Shown here: piece after piece, positions 1 to 8,665 of the stretch
How positions within the stretch are numbered: position 1 is the stretch's first letter
Layout: each line of letters begins with the position of its first letter
Assembly (NCBI GenBank): GCA_028710495.1
Contig: JAQUST010000001.1
Coordinates: 4,581-52,283, forward strand
Origin: Clostridia bacterium
GTDB lineage: Bacteria > Bacillota > Clostridia > Christensenellales > CAG-917
Reading direction: 5' to 3'
Length of the DNA stretch: 47,703 nt
Notes under the pieces: model-generated
Told to the model about the DNA's origin: nothing
The model's input: the letters and a program-made list of their open reading frames with translations, nothing else
The model's database searches: none
Translations under genes and position numbers: made by a program

Positions 1-65
1 TACAATTTTGATTTCATAAAATTTGTGATTCAGAATATTGCAAGGTATGCTGCCAATAGATATAA

Positions 66-269
66 TTACTTTATCAAAAGTATCTTTACCAATTCTTCTT
101 CCGACATTTTCGGGTCTGTAAGCAAAAATATTGATCCTATTAGAGAATCTTCATCTTCAAGCTTAAGCAAATTTATAGTTACCCGATTAAAATTTCTTTC
201 TATAGCAATATTTACAGCAGATTGAATTATCTCAGCAAATGACATAGTTTTAATATTTTGCATATCCAT
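66..269 (-). CDS. Small protein of unknown function (67 aa)
   Basis: A 67-residue ORF with no recognised family. It is preferred over the overlapping + strand ORF because a good Shine-Dalgarno (AGAGGAGA) lies 7-8 nt before its ATG and the + ORF has none. The protein is acidic overall, has no membrane segment, and looks like a compact alpha/beta fold: a predicted N-terminal helix (SFAEIIQSAVNIAIER), a strand-like stretch and an acidic C-terminal helix. It is divergent from the recombinase gene on its right. I cannot assign a function. It could be a small regulatory or structural protein, or a chance ORF with an SD-like sequence upstream. Confidence 0.5.
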   Translation of the reverse strand: MDMQNIKTMSFAEIIQSAVNIAIERNFNRVTINLLKLEDEDSLIGSIFLLTDPKMSEEELVKILLIK

Positions 270-497
270 AATTCATTCTCCTCTTCAAAATGACATATAT
301 TTGCCATATCTATAAACAAATACATTTAAGAAATAGTTTAGAAAATTACAATAAAACACATTTGTATAAAATATGGATTTTTTTGCCTCACTATACTAAA
401 CAATCAAAATTCAACATATAAAACTCATAATTGACATTTTGCGAATAGTTTGATATACTACATATTGTATTAAACGATATTCAAAAGGACAATTTAT
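270..497. other. AT-rich divergent intergenic region
   Basis: 228 bp between the small - strand gene and the + strand recombinase. Promoters for both should lie here, but no convincing -35/-10 pair stands out. The recombinase Shine-Dalgarno (AAAGGA) lies about 9 nt before its ATG. Confidence 0.5.
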
Positions 498-1580
498 ATG
501 TCTGATTACTTCAAAACACGAAAACGAGATACCATTGCCCGACTGCGCCAAATTCGCGAGGATTTACCTGAATTTTGCGACCAGTTTTTTATAGGTATAG
601 AGCCTCAGACAACAGAACTTACGAGACTAAATTATGCCTACGATTTGAGAGTGTTTTTTTATTATCTATCTATAGTGCCAAAGATGTTTAGAGCCCGAGA
701 ACCAATTTCTTTTACAATAGATGACATGAAAAATGTGACAATCAATCATTTTGAAGGCTATCTTGAATGGCTAACAAGTTATACATATCAAAACAAGGAA
801 TGCTCCAACGGAGAACGCGGAAAAGCGCGAAAGTTATCTACTGTTCGAACGTTTTTTAAGTATTATTTCAATAAAGGACTTTTACCTTCAAATGTAGCTT
901 CAAAAATCTCATTGCCAAAGCTTCACGATAAAGAAATTGTCAGACTTGAAGTGGATGAAGTCGCAAATATGCTTGACGCTGTTGACAGCGGAGACGGATT
1001 GACAAATCACAGCAAGGAATTTCACGAAAAAACCAAACAGCGCGATATTGCTTTAATCACCTTGTTGCTTGGAACTGGAATTCGTGTCAGCGAATGTGTT
1101 GGATTAAATGTGAATGATATAGATTTCAATTCAAATGCGTTCACGATAACAAGAAAAGGTGGTGCAAAATCAATACTTTATTTTGGGAATGAAGTTGCTG
1201 ATGCGCTTGCAGAATATATTTACTGTGAGCGAGAAGAAATAAAAAATAAAATTGATGAAGACGCTCTATTTTTATCATTACAAAAAAAGCGAATATGCGT
1301 GCGCGCAGTTGAAAACCTCGTAAAAAAGTATGCATCAATCATTACACCTCTAAAAAAAATTTCACCACACAAACTCAGAAGCACTTTTGGAACAAATTTG
1401 TATCGAGCAACGAGTGACATCTATATGGTGGCAGATGTTTTGGGTCACCGTGATGTAAATACAACCAAAAAACATTATGCAGCAATAAGCGATGACAATC
1501 GAAGAAAGGCCGCAGGAACAGTAGTTTTGCGAGAGAATAAACCAAACAACAATTATCATGATGAAAATAGCGATGATTAA
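498..1580 (+). CDS. Tyrosine recombinase, XerC/XerD type
   Basis: A 360-aa tyrosine site-specific recombinase, which cuts and rejoins DNA through a 3'-phosphotyrosine intermediate. An N-terminal core-binding domain (about 30-135) is followed by the catalytic domain (about 145-335). The catalytic set is complete: Arg196 in GTGIRVSE, Lys220 in TRKGG, His291 and Arg294 in HKLRS, His317 in GHRD and nucleophile Tyr327 in KKHYA. Length and fold match Xer proteins that resolve chromosome dimers at dif, apart from a roughly 25-residue hydrophilic C-terminal tail. In Bacillus xerD sits between spoIIM and deoB; here those two genes are adjacent without it, so this may be the chromosomal Xer. It also lies 2.4 kb from the 3' end of tRNA-Trp, a common integrase target, so an island integrase cannot be excluded. 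Start chosen from SD AAAGGA before the ATG. Confidence 0.85.
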   Translation: MSDYFKTRKRDTIARLRQIREDLPEFCDQFFIGIEPQTTELTRLNYAYDLRVFFYYLSIVPKMFRAREPISFTIDDMKNVTINHFEGYLEWLTSYTYQNKECSNGERGKARKLSTVRTFFKYYFNKGLLPSNVASKISLPKLHDKEIVRLEVDEVANMLDAVDSGDGLTNHSKEFHEKTKQRDIALITLLLGTGIRVSECVGLNVNDIDFNSNAFTITRKGGAKSILYFGNEVADALAEYIYCEREEIKNKIDEDALFLSLQKKRICVRAVENLVKKYASIITPLKKISPHKLRSTFGTNLYRATSDIYMVADVLGHRDVNTTKKHYAAISDDNRRKAAGTVVLRENKPNNNYHDENSDD

Positions 1581-1810
1581 CACCTATTCGTTGCATTTCG
1601 ACAACATAACTATTCTATTATATTGACATATTTATAACAGTTTGCTAAAATTGTTATATTGAGGACAGTGTGGCAACATCGTATTTCATAGTTTAACAAT
1701 AAGACTTTCACTAAATCAATAATACACGAAATTTGCGACGAGTTTGAAATGAAGGTTTCTATCATATAAAAAAAGTAAAGCAAATTTATCAAACATTTTG
1801 GGGAGATTAT
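1581..1810. other. Intergenic, no feature recognised
   Basis: 230 bp between the recombinase and PadR-like genes, AT-rich, without a clear terminator hairpin. The only functional element seen is the strong SD (GGGGAG) of the downstream gene. Confidence 0.4.
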
Positions 1811-3664
1811 ATGGACATATCATCAGTCAATAGTGACCTAATTCGTGGCAATGTCACCACTATTATTTTGAGTTCACTCTGGAGTGGAGACCGTTACGGC
1901 TATGATATTCTGAAAGAAATTGAAACTAAAAGCGAGAGTCAATACAAGCTTAAACAGCCAACACTTTACAGTGTTTTAAAGCGTCTGGAAAAACAAGGAC
2001 TTATTGAATCATACTTAGGTGAGCCTGAAGACACTGGTGGCGGTCGCCGTCGTTATTATTCGCTCACAGTTGCAGGTCGTGAATATTTGGAAAAAGAAAG
2101 ACGCGAATATGAGTTTTCACGCACTATTTTGGATAAACTGGTATCTGACACTAAATTCGATTTAGAAAAAGAAACCGCCCCATTCAATATAAGCGAGCTT
2201 CGCCCCTACACCAAAAATAAAAATGATGCAGAAGCAAACACGAAACAACCTGAAACAGAAAACACCATTATAAAAGAAGTAATCAAAGAAAGAGTTGTTT
2301 TCAAGTTTATTGATTCTGCGACAGGAAAAGAATTTGACCCAAACGCAAATCCAACAGCTCCGCAAATTCCACAGAAAGAAATTGTTTCTGAAGCGATTCA
2401 ACCGATTTTGCAACCTGAAGCTGCTACTCTCAATAGTCAATCCGCAAACCAAAATCAAAATACAAATTCAAACATCGGTCAACCTAAAATTTTTGAAGTG
2501 AGTCCAAATGCACAAACAACGCTTGAACAACAGCAACTGTCTCCTATTATGCAAGCTGTTAGCGATGCACAAAAGGAAGAAAACGCATTTACAAATCGAC
2601 TTGATGCTTTGGGAGAAAACAAAAGTATACATCCTCACTCTCCTGCGAGAACATTAATTGATGTATTCAATGATATAGAAAAAAGAGAAAATATAAAATC
2701 AAACGAAAACATTGTTTCAAAAGAAAGTGAAGTAATTTCTTCAGAACAAAAAACATCCGAAAACATTTCTCACAATCACGCTTCACTACTTGATATTTTG
2801 GCGCAAAAAGAAGAAGAAAGAGAACTTGCAAAACAGCATATTGCAGCGTCAACAATTCCGACAGAAGAAAAATATGCTGCTTCAGAGAAACCCGCTTTTT
2901 CATCATCAAATTTGCACAGTCAATCAGCATCGAATACCTCATACGCACAGCAAACAGCGTTTGTTGCTGCAGGCGGACAAAAAGATACCGAATTTGTGTC
3001 ATCTTTTGTGCTTCCACGCAAAAAAGAAGAATTTAGTTTTGAAAAAGAGGAAATTGATTATAAAGGTTTGCTTGGTAATATCACGGAAAAACATAATGAT
3101 AGAGAAATGCCCGTTCATCCAACTGAAGTTGATATTACGCTTCGCAGTTCTGATGCAGAATTGAAAACAAGGTTGTATGCAAAAGGCTTCAAAGTTCGGC
3201 CTTACACTAAAGCAAATACTACAGAATATTATTCATTCAACTTTATTCTATCAAACAGACTCAACCGCGACTGTTTCCTGCTTATTTTGATAAGTTACAT
3301 AGCAATGATAGGAATAATGTGGGCAGCCACCGCGACCAAAGTTCATTACTCTGTTTATCTTTCATTTTTGTTTATAGGGCTAGCATTATATGCAATTCCA
3401 CTTGGCTTATTTATGTCAAATCCTTCAAAACGAGTGAGAGCAAACTTCAATTTCAAGCTTTCTATGCTCAATCGAACTATGCTTTGCATCGAACTTGCAG
3501 TCATCACTATGTTGATTGGTTTCTTCCTTGTCGGAGCGGATGTCAATAATGTTGACAGTCTTATTGCACCAATAATAGTTCCTTGTGTACTACTTTTGAA
3601 TTTACCGTTAAGTTCAGTCGTTTACTATGCACTGTACAAAACTAAAAAATATCATATCGCATAA
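1811..3664 (+). CDS. PadR-type regulator with long linker and C-terminal membrane domain
   Basis: A 617-aa protein with three parts. Residues about 10-110 form a PadR-family winged helix (RYGYDILKEIE, the PTLYSVLKRLEKQGLI helix, then the GGGRRRYYSLT wing), which binds DNA and normally represses small-molecule responsive or efflux genes. Residues about 115-470 are a low-complexity linker rich in Gln, Asn, Glu, Lys and Ser with no recognisable domain. Residues about 488-606 hold four predicted transmembrane helices (about 488-506, 513-535, 558-575, 583-606) ending in a short basic tail. Ordinary PadR proteins are 100-200 aa and soluble, so this one should be tethered to the membrane through a flexible arm of about 350 residues. 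SD GGGGAG precedes the ATG. No target gene is adjacent. The ligand is unknown. The N-terminal assignment is firm and the membrane domain has no family I recognise. Confidence 0.8.
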   Translation: MDISSVNSDLIRGNVTTIILSSLWSGDRYGYDILKEIETKSESQYKLKQPTLYSVLKRLEKQGLIESYLGEPEDTGGGRRRYYSLTVAGREYLEKERREYEFSRTILDKLVSDTKFDLEKETAPFNISELRPYTKNKNDAEANTKQPETENTIIKEVIKERVVFKFIDSATGKEFDPNANPTAPQIPQKEIVSEAIQPILQPEAATLNSQSANQNQNTNSNIGQPKIFEVSPNAQTTLEQQQLSPIMQAVSDAQKEENAFTNRLDALGENKSIHPHSPARTLIDVFNDIEKRENIKSNENIVSKESEVISSEQKTSENISHNHASLLDILAQKEEERELAKQHIAASTIPTEEKYAASEKPAFSSSNLHSQSASNTSYAQQTAFVAAGGQKDTEFVSSFVLPRKKEEFSFEKEEIDYKGLLGNITEKHNDREMPVHPTEVDITLRSSDAELKTRLYAKGFKVRPYTKANTTEYYSFNFILSNRLNRDCFLLILISYIAMIGIMWAATATKVHYSVYLSFLFIGLALYAIPLGLFMSNPSKRVRANFNFKLSMLNRTMLCIELAVITMLIGFFLVGADVNNVDSLIAPIIVPCVLLLNLPLSSVVYYALYKTKKYHIA

Positions 3665-3665
3665 A

Positions 3666-3990
3666 TTTTGCTTCGCAAAAGGTTGCGTATTGATGTTTTA
3701 TGATAGCTAGCTGTCAAAAAAAGTGACTTGCATTGTTGTGCAAGACACTAAACTCACAAAAACGCATTCCACTGTTGGACAAGTTTTGCTTCGCAAAAGG
3801 TTGCGTATAGATGTTTTATAATTTTTAGCTGTCAAAAAAAGTGCCTTGCATTGTTGTGCAAGACACTAAACTCACAAAAACGCATTCCACTGTTGGGCAA
3901 GTTTTGCTTCGCAAAAGGTTGCGTATAGATGTTTTATAATTTTTAGCTGTCAAAAAAAGTGCCTTGCATTGTTGTGCAAGACACTAAACT
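3666..3990. repeat. 118-bp tandem repeat, 2.75 copies
   Basis: Copies begin at 3666, 3784 and 3902, exactly 118 bp apart; the third stops after 89 bp where the tRNA-Trp CCA end begins. Copies 2 and 3 are nearly identical and copy 1 differs at several positions. Each copy carries two hairpins: TTTTGC-TTC-GCAAAA at its start, and a CTTGCA...TGCAAG stem extended by GTG...CAC. A diverged fragment with the same phrases (AGCTGTCA plus A-run, TTTATGATAGCT) recurs near 12528-12575, which suggests a dispersed element. The first hairpin directly follows the PadR stop codon and may serve as a weak transcription end or mRNA-stabilising structure. Confidence 0.9.
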
Positions 3991-4064
3991 GGCAGGGGAG
4001 ACGCGATTTGAACACGCAACCAGCGGTTTTGGAGACCGCTGCTCTACCGTTGAGCCACTCCCCT
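3990..4064 (-). tRNA. tRNA-Trp (anticodon CCA)
   Basis: A cloverleaf on the - strand with a 7-bp acceptor stem (AGGGGAG / CTCCCCT), discriminator G and an encoded CCA end at 3992-3990. The anticodon arm GCGGT-CTCCAAA-ACCGC reads CCA for tryptophan. The D-arm (GCTCAACGGTAGAGC) and T-arm (GCGTGTTCAAATCGCGT) are canonical. The gene stands alone, faces left, and its 3' end touches the last copy of the 118-bp repeat. It has no tRNA neighbours. Confidence 0.96.
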
Positions 4065-4121
4065 AAGAGCAGAATTATTATATAATAAACTGACTATTTA
4101 GTCAAACATATTGGAGATATT

Positions 4122-4919
4122 ATGAAATCGAAATTTTTACTCGGCGTTATCGGCGCAGGCAATATGGCAACAGCCATCATCAAAGGTGCAATAAGCAATG
4201 GAGTTTTGAACTCGAGTGACATTATTATATCAGACATTGATCAAGAAAAATTGGGATTTTTTCAATCCCTAGGTCTTTGCATAACAAAGGACAACCGTTA
4301 TCTTTCAAGCAACAGCGAAAGCATTTTGTTTGCAGTTAAACCACAATGCTCCACTGCAATTATGAAAGATATTCAAAGCGTAATCACTGCGCAAACTGTA
4401 ATTTCGATTATGGCTGGCGTATCAATTGCGGCTATTGAGGCTAACCTTGGGAAACGCGATTTTGTGCGTGTGATGCCAAACACACCTGCGCTTATTGGCA
4501 AAGGGATGAGCGCACTTGCCTATTCAAACGGTAAAAATGAATTTGCAAAAAGTTTGTTTTCATCAGTTGGCGAAGTTGTTGAACTTGATGAAAGCCTGTT
4601 TGATGCCGTAACATCTGTCAGCGGAAGCGGCCCTGCATATGTTTATCTTTTTGTGAAAGCAATGATTGACGGCGGAGTTGAAGGCGGTCTTTCCTACGAT
4701 ATTTCGAAAAAACTTGCAATCCAAACAGTTATTGGTTCTTGTGAAATGTTAACTGCATCGGATAAACCTATTGATGACCTTGTCAGTGCAGTTTGTTCAA
4801 AAGGCGGAACAACCATTGAAGCAATCAACAGCTTCAAGGCGGATAGACTTGAGGACATTGTGAAAAGCGGTATGGCAAAATGTAAAGCTCGCTCAGAGGA
4901 ATTGTCAAATACTAAGTAA
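4122..4919 (+). CDS. proC: Pyrroline-5-carboxylate reductase
   Basis: A 265-aa cytosolic NAD(P)H-dependent enzyme catalysing the last step of proline synthesis, reduction of 1-pyrroline-5-carboxylate to L-proline. The N-terminal Rossmann motif GVIGAGNMATAI (about 8-19) binds the cofactor. VKPQ and MAGVS follow, then VMPNTPA, and the family signature in SVSGSGPAYVYLF (about 166-178) leads into the C-terminal dimerisation helices with GGTT. Length is normal for the family. SD TTGGAGA lies 5-6 nt before the ATG. It is a single gene with an apparent terminator across its stop codon; proA and proB are not nearby. Confidence 0.96.
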   Translation: MKSKFLLGVIGAGNMATAIIKGAISNGVLNSSDIIISDIDQEKLGFFQSLGLCITKDNRYLSSNSESILFAVKPQCSTAIMKDIQSVITAQTVISIMAGVSIAAIEANLGKRDFVRVMPNTPALIGKGMSALAYSNGKNEFAKSLFSSVGEVVELDESLFDAVTSVSGSGPAYVYLFVKAMIDGGVEGGLSYDISKKLAIQTVIGSCEMLTASDKPIDDLVSAVCSKGGTTIEAINSFKADRLEDIVKSGMAKCKARSEELSNTK

Positions 4920-4944
4920 ATTCGCTTAGTATAAGTCTTTCTTT
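4909..4944 (+). terminator. Probable intrinsic terminator of proC
   Basis: An 8-bp inverted repeat ATACTAAG / CTTAGTAT (4909-4916 and 4925-4932) around an 8-nt loop that contains the proC stop codon, followed by a T-rich tail (TCTTTCTTTT). Confidence 0.5.
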
Positions 4945-5165
4945 TGACAATATGGAAATTAAATGAATTTATGCTTGTTCTATTTAATCAAGAAAATTAG
5001 AAAACTTCTCACTTAAGTTTTACGAATAAGCGAATAATGTCTTGATGCAATACAAAAAAAATTATGAACTGAACATTTTGAGGGTTTGTAAAATAATTAA
5101 TCTCAATTTCATATATCAATATTTGCAAATAATCACATAGATGGAAATACTAGGAAACAAGGAAT

Positions 5166-5636
5166 ATGGACATAAATAAGAAAATCGAAATTTACACAGA
5201 CGGCGCTTGCTCTGGAAACCCCGGCGACGGCGGTTGGGCAGCAGTTTTGTTTTACAAAAATCATAAAAAAGAATTAAATGGCGGTGAACACAACACAACA
5301 AACAACCGAATGGAGCTTATGGCTATTATTCAAGGATTGCTTGCGTTGAAATCCCCTTGTGTAGTGACTGTTTTCAGTGATAGCGCATACGCAATCAACG
5401 CTTTCAACAATGGTTGGATATACAACTGGCAACGGTTAGGTTGGCGTACAGCGGACAAAAAGGAAGTAAAAAATATTGACCTTTGGCAAAAGCTTCTTGA
5501 GCTTACAAATATACACAAAGTTGAATTTGTGAAAGTCAAAGGGCACAGTGACAACAAATATAATAATAGATGTGATGAACTTGCAAAAAGTGCTGTTGAG
5601 AAGCTTCAGAAAGAGTGTCAAAAAACCGTAACATAG
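5166..5636 (+). CDS. rnhA: Ribonuclease HI
   Basis: A 156-aa endonuclease that cleaves the RNA strand of RNA-DNA hybrids during replication and R-loop removal. All catalytic residues of bacterial RNase HI are present: Asp12 in YTDGACSGNPG, Glu50 in NNRMEL, Asp72 in SDSAY and Asp137 in NRCDELA, with His127 in KGHSDN. The basic handle region (NWQRLGWRTADKKEVKN, 87-103) is retained, so it is the E. coli-like RNase HI and not the RNase HII or HIII type. SD AAGGA precedes the ATG. It is monocistronic. A 246-bp AT-rich gap without recognisable elements separates it from proC. Confidence 0.96.
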   Translation: MDINKKIEIYTDGACSGNPGDGGWAAVLFYKNHKKELNGGEHNTTNNRMELMAIIQGLLALKSPCVVTVFSDSAYAINAFNNGWIYNWQRLGWRTADKKEVKNIDLWQKLLELTNIHKVEFVKVKGHSDNKYNNRCDELAKSAVEKLQKECQKTVT

Positions 5637-6009
5637 ACTCATAAACAAATATTTATCACATATTTAAACATAATTGCAGTAAAAAAATTATAAATAAATA
5701 TTTAGAGCTTTTATCAAATTATTATGAAGTTCTATATAAAATAAGATAGAATTGCTTTCATTGATGTTTCGCAATTTTTTGGGTTTGTTCGTAAACTCCT
5801 TTTAAGAAAAATTACAAATTGTCGACTTATATATTTAAGATTCTAATTTAATTATAATGAGTATTTTATTTAATTTCTTATCGCATTATATACAAAATAA
5901 TAAACTAATACTTTCAATAATTCTGATAAATCAAAAACATAAAAAAAACGAGCACAGTGTGCTCGTTTTAATTTTGTTGATAATAATTTAGTTAATTCAA
6001 TATTAAAAA
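5637..6009. other. Convergent intergenic region
   Basis: 373 bp of very AT-rich DNA between convergent rnhA and the ispH-rpsA fusion. Apart from the terminator hairpin at 5944-5970 nothing is recognisable. Confidence 0.6.
5944..5970. terminator. Bidirectional intrinsic terminator
   Basis: A perfect 8-bp stem ACGAGCAC / GTGCTCGT (5948-5955 and 5959-5966) with a 3-nt loop, flanked by an A-run on the left and TTTT on the right. It can stop transcription of rnhA from one side and of the ispH-rpsA gene from the other. Confidence 0.85.
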
Positions 6010-8487
6010 CTATTCAGCAGTTTCATCAGCAACTTTCGCTGCAGCTTTCTTAGTAGTTTTCTTAGCAGATGGCTTTTCAGCAACTTCTTCAACATTGTTT
6101 TCTACTTTTTCTTCTGCTTTTTTCACAGTCTTCTTCGCAACCTTTTTTTCAACTATTTCGACCGCTTCGACCGCTACTTCTTCTTTAACTTCTTTTTTCT
6201 CATCTTTCTCGTCAAAGTTCAAATCTAAACCCTTAAACAAGTCGCCGAGTGTTGCGCTTCCTGCATTTGAAATCCATTCTTTAGGTTCATTTGAGTTTGC
6301 TTCTCTTCTAGGTCTTCTCTCACCGCGCTTTGATTCACTATTTGCAAGTGTTTCTTCAAATTTCTTGACGCGTGAAGGACGCTTTGCAGTTGAGACTGGC
6401 TTCTCTTCGCCATCTTTAACTTGAACTTCCTCAGCGGATGTTTCAGTTTCTTCTGGAACAGGAAGAAGCTCTTTTATTGAAAGTGTAATTCTATTTTCGT
6501 CAAAACCGATAATTTTTGCTTCAACCATTTGTCCGACTTGGAAAACTTCTGTTGCATCCTTAACCCAGTTGTGGGCAATTTGTGAAACGTGAACAAGACC
6601 ATCAACGCCATCATCAATTTGCACAAAAGCGCCATATGATTTGATGCGGGCAATTTTTCCTGTCACAACTGTGCCAACAGGGAATTTTTCTGCTGCGAGT
6701 TCATAAGGCTTCTTTTGAAGTTGCTTGTAACCAAGTGAGATTTTGCCAGACTCTCTGTCCATCTTCAAGACAACAAAATCATAGCTCTCATTAAGCTTCA
6801 AAACTGCTGAAGGATCACTAATAGTATTCCAGCTTATTTCTGAGATGTGGCAAAGACAATCATAACCCTTGACATTGACGAAAGCACCGATTGCAGTAAA
6901 ACGCTTAACTTTGCCAATAACAATGTCGTGAACGTGAATACTGCTCCAGAATGAATCTTCTCTTTCTTTCTTCTCTTTTTCGAGCACCATTCTTTGCGAT
7001 GCGAAAATATATCTTGATTTCTTTTGTGTCTTGTTATCTTGATTAGCCTCTGCCTCGCCTTCTTCTTTCTTTGGAGGCATAACCATCAAGCGGAGCTTCT
7101 TACCCTTGTATTCTTCAAGATCGTGAACATAACCGATTTTGATTTGTGATGCAGGAACAAACACGGTGTAACCACCCATTTTTCCACGAAGACCACCCTT
7201 TACGACTTCAGTCACAACGAGTTCAAAAACATCTTGAGCAAGAAGTCTTTCGGCTTCTTCATTTTCGAGTTTCTTTGCATCAATTTCTTTCTTTGAAAGT
7301 TGAACATTTTCACGACTTTGTGAAAGGATAACTGCTTCTATTTCATCATCAGCCTTAAAGTTTTCAGGATTGTAAGAGCCATCAAGTGTTGCATCATCTT
7401 TTGAGATAAAACCATCTTTTTTGCCACCTAGTGCAATACGGATACCTGTTTCATCTGCGCTAATAACTCTGCCCTTGACTCTCTTTCCAGGAGTATAGGA
7501 TGTGAAACCCAACGCACTATTGTCATTGATAATGTCTTCCATTGAAAATGTGTCATTGGTTTTTGCTTTTGTTTTTCCTAGAGATGTTGCCTCTTTTTTC
7601 ACCTCTGTGTCAGTTGCCACCTCTTGAATTTCGGTGACGTTGTCTTTTTGAGTTTCACTCATACTACTAACTACCTCCTCAAGCAACCATTTTGGAGTCG
7701 ATGCTCCGCTAACGATTGCGATGCTACAAAATTGCTTTATATCAAACGAAATATCGTCCGATTTTTCTATAAAAAAGACATTAGGATTTTTGCAATTGGC
7801 GATGTTGAAAAGTCTAGTTGTATTTGCACTATTTCTGCTCCCCACAACAACAACTGCATCTGATGTTGATGAAAGCTTTGAAACTTCTTCCTGTCTACCT
7901 TTGGTAGTATAACAAATAGTGTCAAAATACACAACTGTTTTGTGGTCGTCTTTTGATATTTTTTCCACTTCTTCGATAATTATTTTATATTTTTCGATTG
8001 AAAATGTGGTTTGAAACACCAAACAATACTTTTCTCCATCTAAAATGTCAGGAATTTTTTCAGAAAAAATTGTTGCCGTATTATTTGTATGACAATTTAT
8101 TCCTTTTACTTCCGCGTGTTCGCTTTCTCCCGCAATAAGAATTTTGTATCCTTTTTCAAAGTATTCTTGCACAATGTTATGAATTTTTTTAACAAAAAAA
8201 CATGTTGCATCAATGACGGTTGCACCCCTATCTTTTAGTTGTTCAATAATATGGTCATCAACACCGTGTGCACGAATAATGATAGTATCACCTTTTTGAG
8301 CTTCATCAACTGAATTTATGGCGCGAACGCCTCTTTCTTCAAGATATGAAACAGCGAACCTATTGTGAATAAGCTCGCCAAATGTAAACACTCTTCCGCC
8401 TTTTTCTGCAAGAGAAAGAGCACGCGAATATGCACTTTCAACTCCCGAACAAAACCCTGCATTTTTTGCTACAACAATTTTTGTCAA
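6010..8487 (-). CDS. Fused HMBPP reductase (IspH) and ribosomal protein S1
   Basis: An 825-aa fusion. Residues 1-275 are IspH, the 4Fe-4S enzyme that makes IPP and DMAPP in the last step of the MEP pathway. Cluster ligands are Cys13, Cys96 and Cys192; His41, His74, His124 and Glu126 line the active site. The usual TCPF motif reads TCFF. Residues about 333-673 hold four S1 RNA-binding repeats (about 333-400, 418-503, 520-588, 604-673) followed by an acidic and Lys/Ala-rich tail. S1 helps the 30S subunit bind mRNA. This fusion is known from many Clostridia. Start is TTG at 8487, 7 nt after AAGGA; a TTG two codons upstream overlaps that SD. Met276 at the junction (7662) has its own SD GAGGAGGT, so a separate 550-aa S1 could also be made. 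It lies downstream of cmk-plsC, as usual for the group. Confidence 0.95.
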   Translation of the reverse strand: MTKIVVAKNAGFCSGVESAYSRALSLAEKGGRVFTFGELIHNRFAVSYLEERGVRAINSVDEAQKGDTIIIRAHGVDDHIIEQLKDRGATVIDATCFFVKKIHNIVQEYFEKGYKILIAGESEHAEVKGINCHTNNTATIFSEKIPDILDGEKYCLVFQTTFSIEKYKIIIEEVEKISKDDHKTVVYFDTICYTTKGRQEEVSKLSSTSDAVVVVGSRNSANTTRLFNIANCKNPNVFFIEKSDDISFDIKQFCSIAIVSGASTPKWLLEEVVSSMSETQKDNVTEIQEVATDTEVKKEATSLGKTKAKTNDTFSMEDIINDNSALGFTSYTPGKRVKGRVISADETGIRIALGGKKDGFISKDDATLDGSYNPENFKADDEIEAVILSQSRENVQLSKKEIDAKKLENEEAERLLAQDVFELVVTEVVKGGLRGKMGGYTVFVPASQIKIGYVHDLEEYKGKKLRLMVMPPKKEEGEAEANQDNKTQKKSRYIFASQRMVLEKEKKEREDSFWSSIHVHDIVIGKVKRFTAIGAFVNVKGYDCLCHISEISWNTISDPSAVLKLNESYDFVVLKMDRESGKISLGYKQLQKKPYELAAEKFPVGTVVTGKIARIKSYGAFVQIDDGVDGLVHVSQIAHNWVKDATEVFQVGQMVEAKIIGFDENRITLSIKELLPVPEETETSAEEVQVKDGEEKPVSTAKRPSRVKKFEETLANSESKRGERRPRREANSNEPKEWISNAGSATLGDLFKGLDLNFDEKDEKKEVKEEVAVEAVEIVEKKVAKKTVKKAEEKVENNVEEVAEKPSAKKTTKKAAAKVADETAE
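7662..7680 (-). promoter_or_regulatory. Internal ribosome-binding site at IspH/S1 junction
   Basis: GAGGAGGT (7680-7673) lies 10 nt before an in-frame ATG (7662-7660) that begins MSETQKDN, exactly at the start of the S1 portion. This looks like the ancestral rpsA initiation site preserved inside the fused frame. Confidence 0.6.
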
Positions 8488-8665
8488 CTGCAATTCCTTC
8501 TGTTTGAAAACGGATTATAACGGTACAAATTCCGATTTCAAAAGTTTGATGTACTTTTTTGATAATCAATTACTCGTTAAAAAATAATATACATTACAAT
8601 ATTTTAGCTAAAAACTATAATTCATATTTCAAACTATTGCCAAACATTTATGGAATAAGTTTTGA
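8488..8665. other. Intergenic between cmk-plsC and ispH-rpsA
   Basis: 178 AT-rich bases. Only the ispH Shine-Dalgarno (AAGGA) is recognised; there is no terminator hairpin, so cotranscription with cmk-plsC is possible. Confidence 0.5.

Noticed and set aside
25-225. 66-aa + strand ORF at the window start
   Set aside because: Overlaps the - strand small gene, which has a proper SD; this one has none.
498-4064. Integrated genomic island bounded by tRNA-Trp
   Set aside because: A recombinase and a tRNA 3' end face the right way, but no duplicated tRNA segment or phage/plasmid genes are visible between them.
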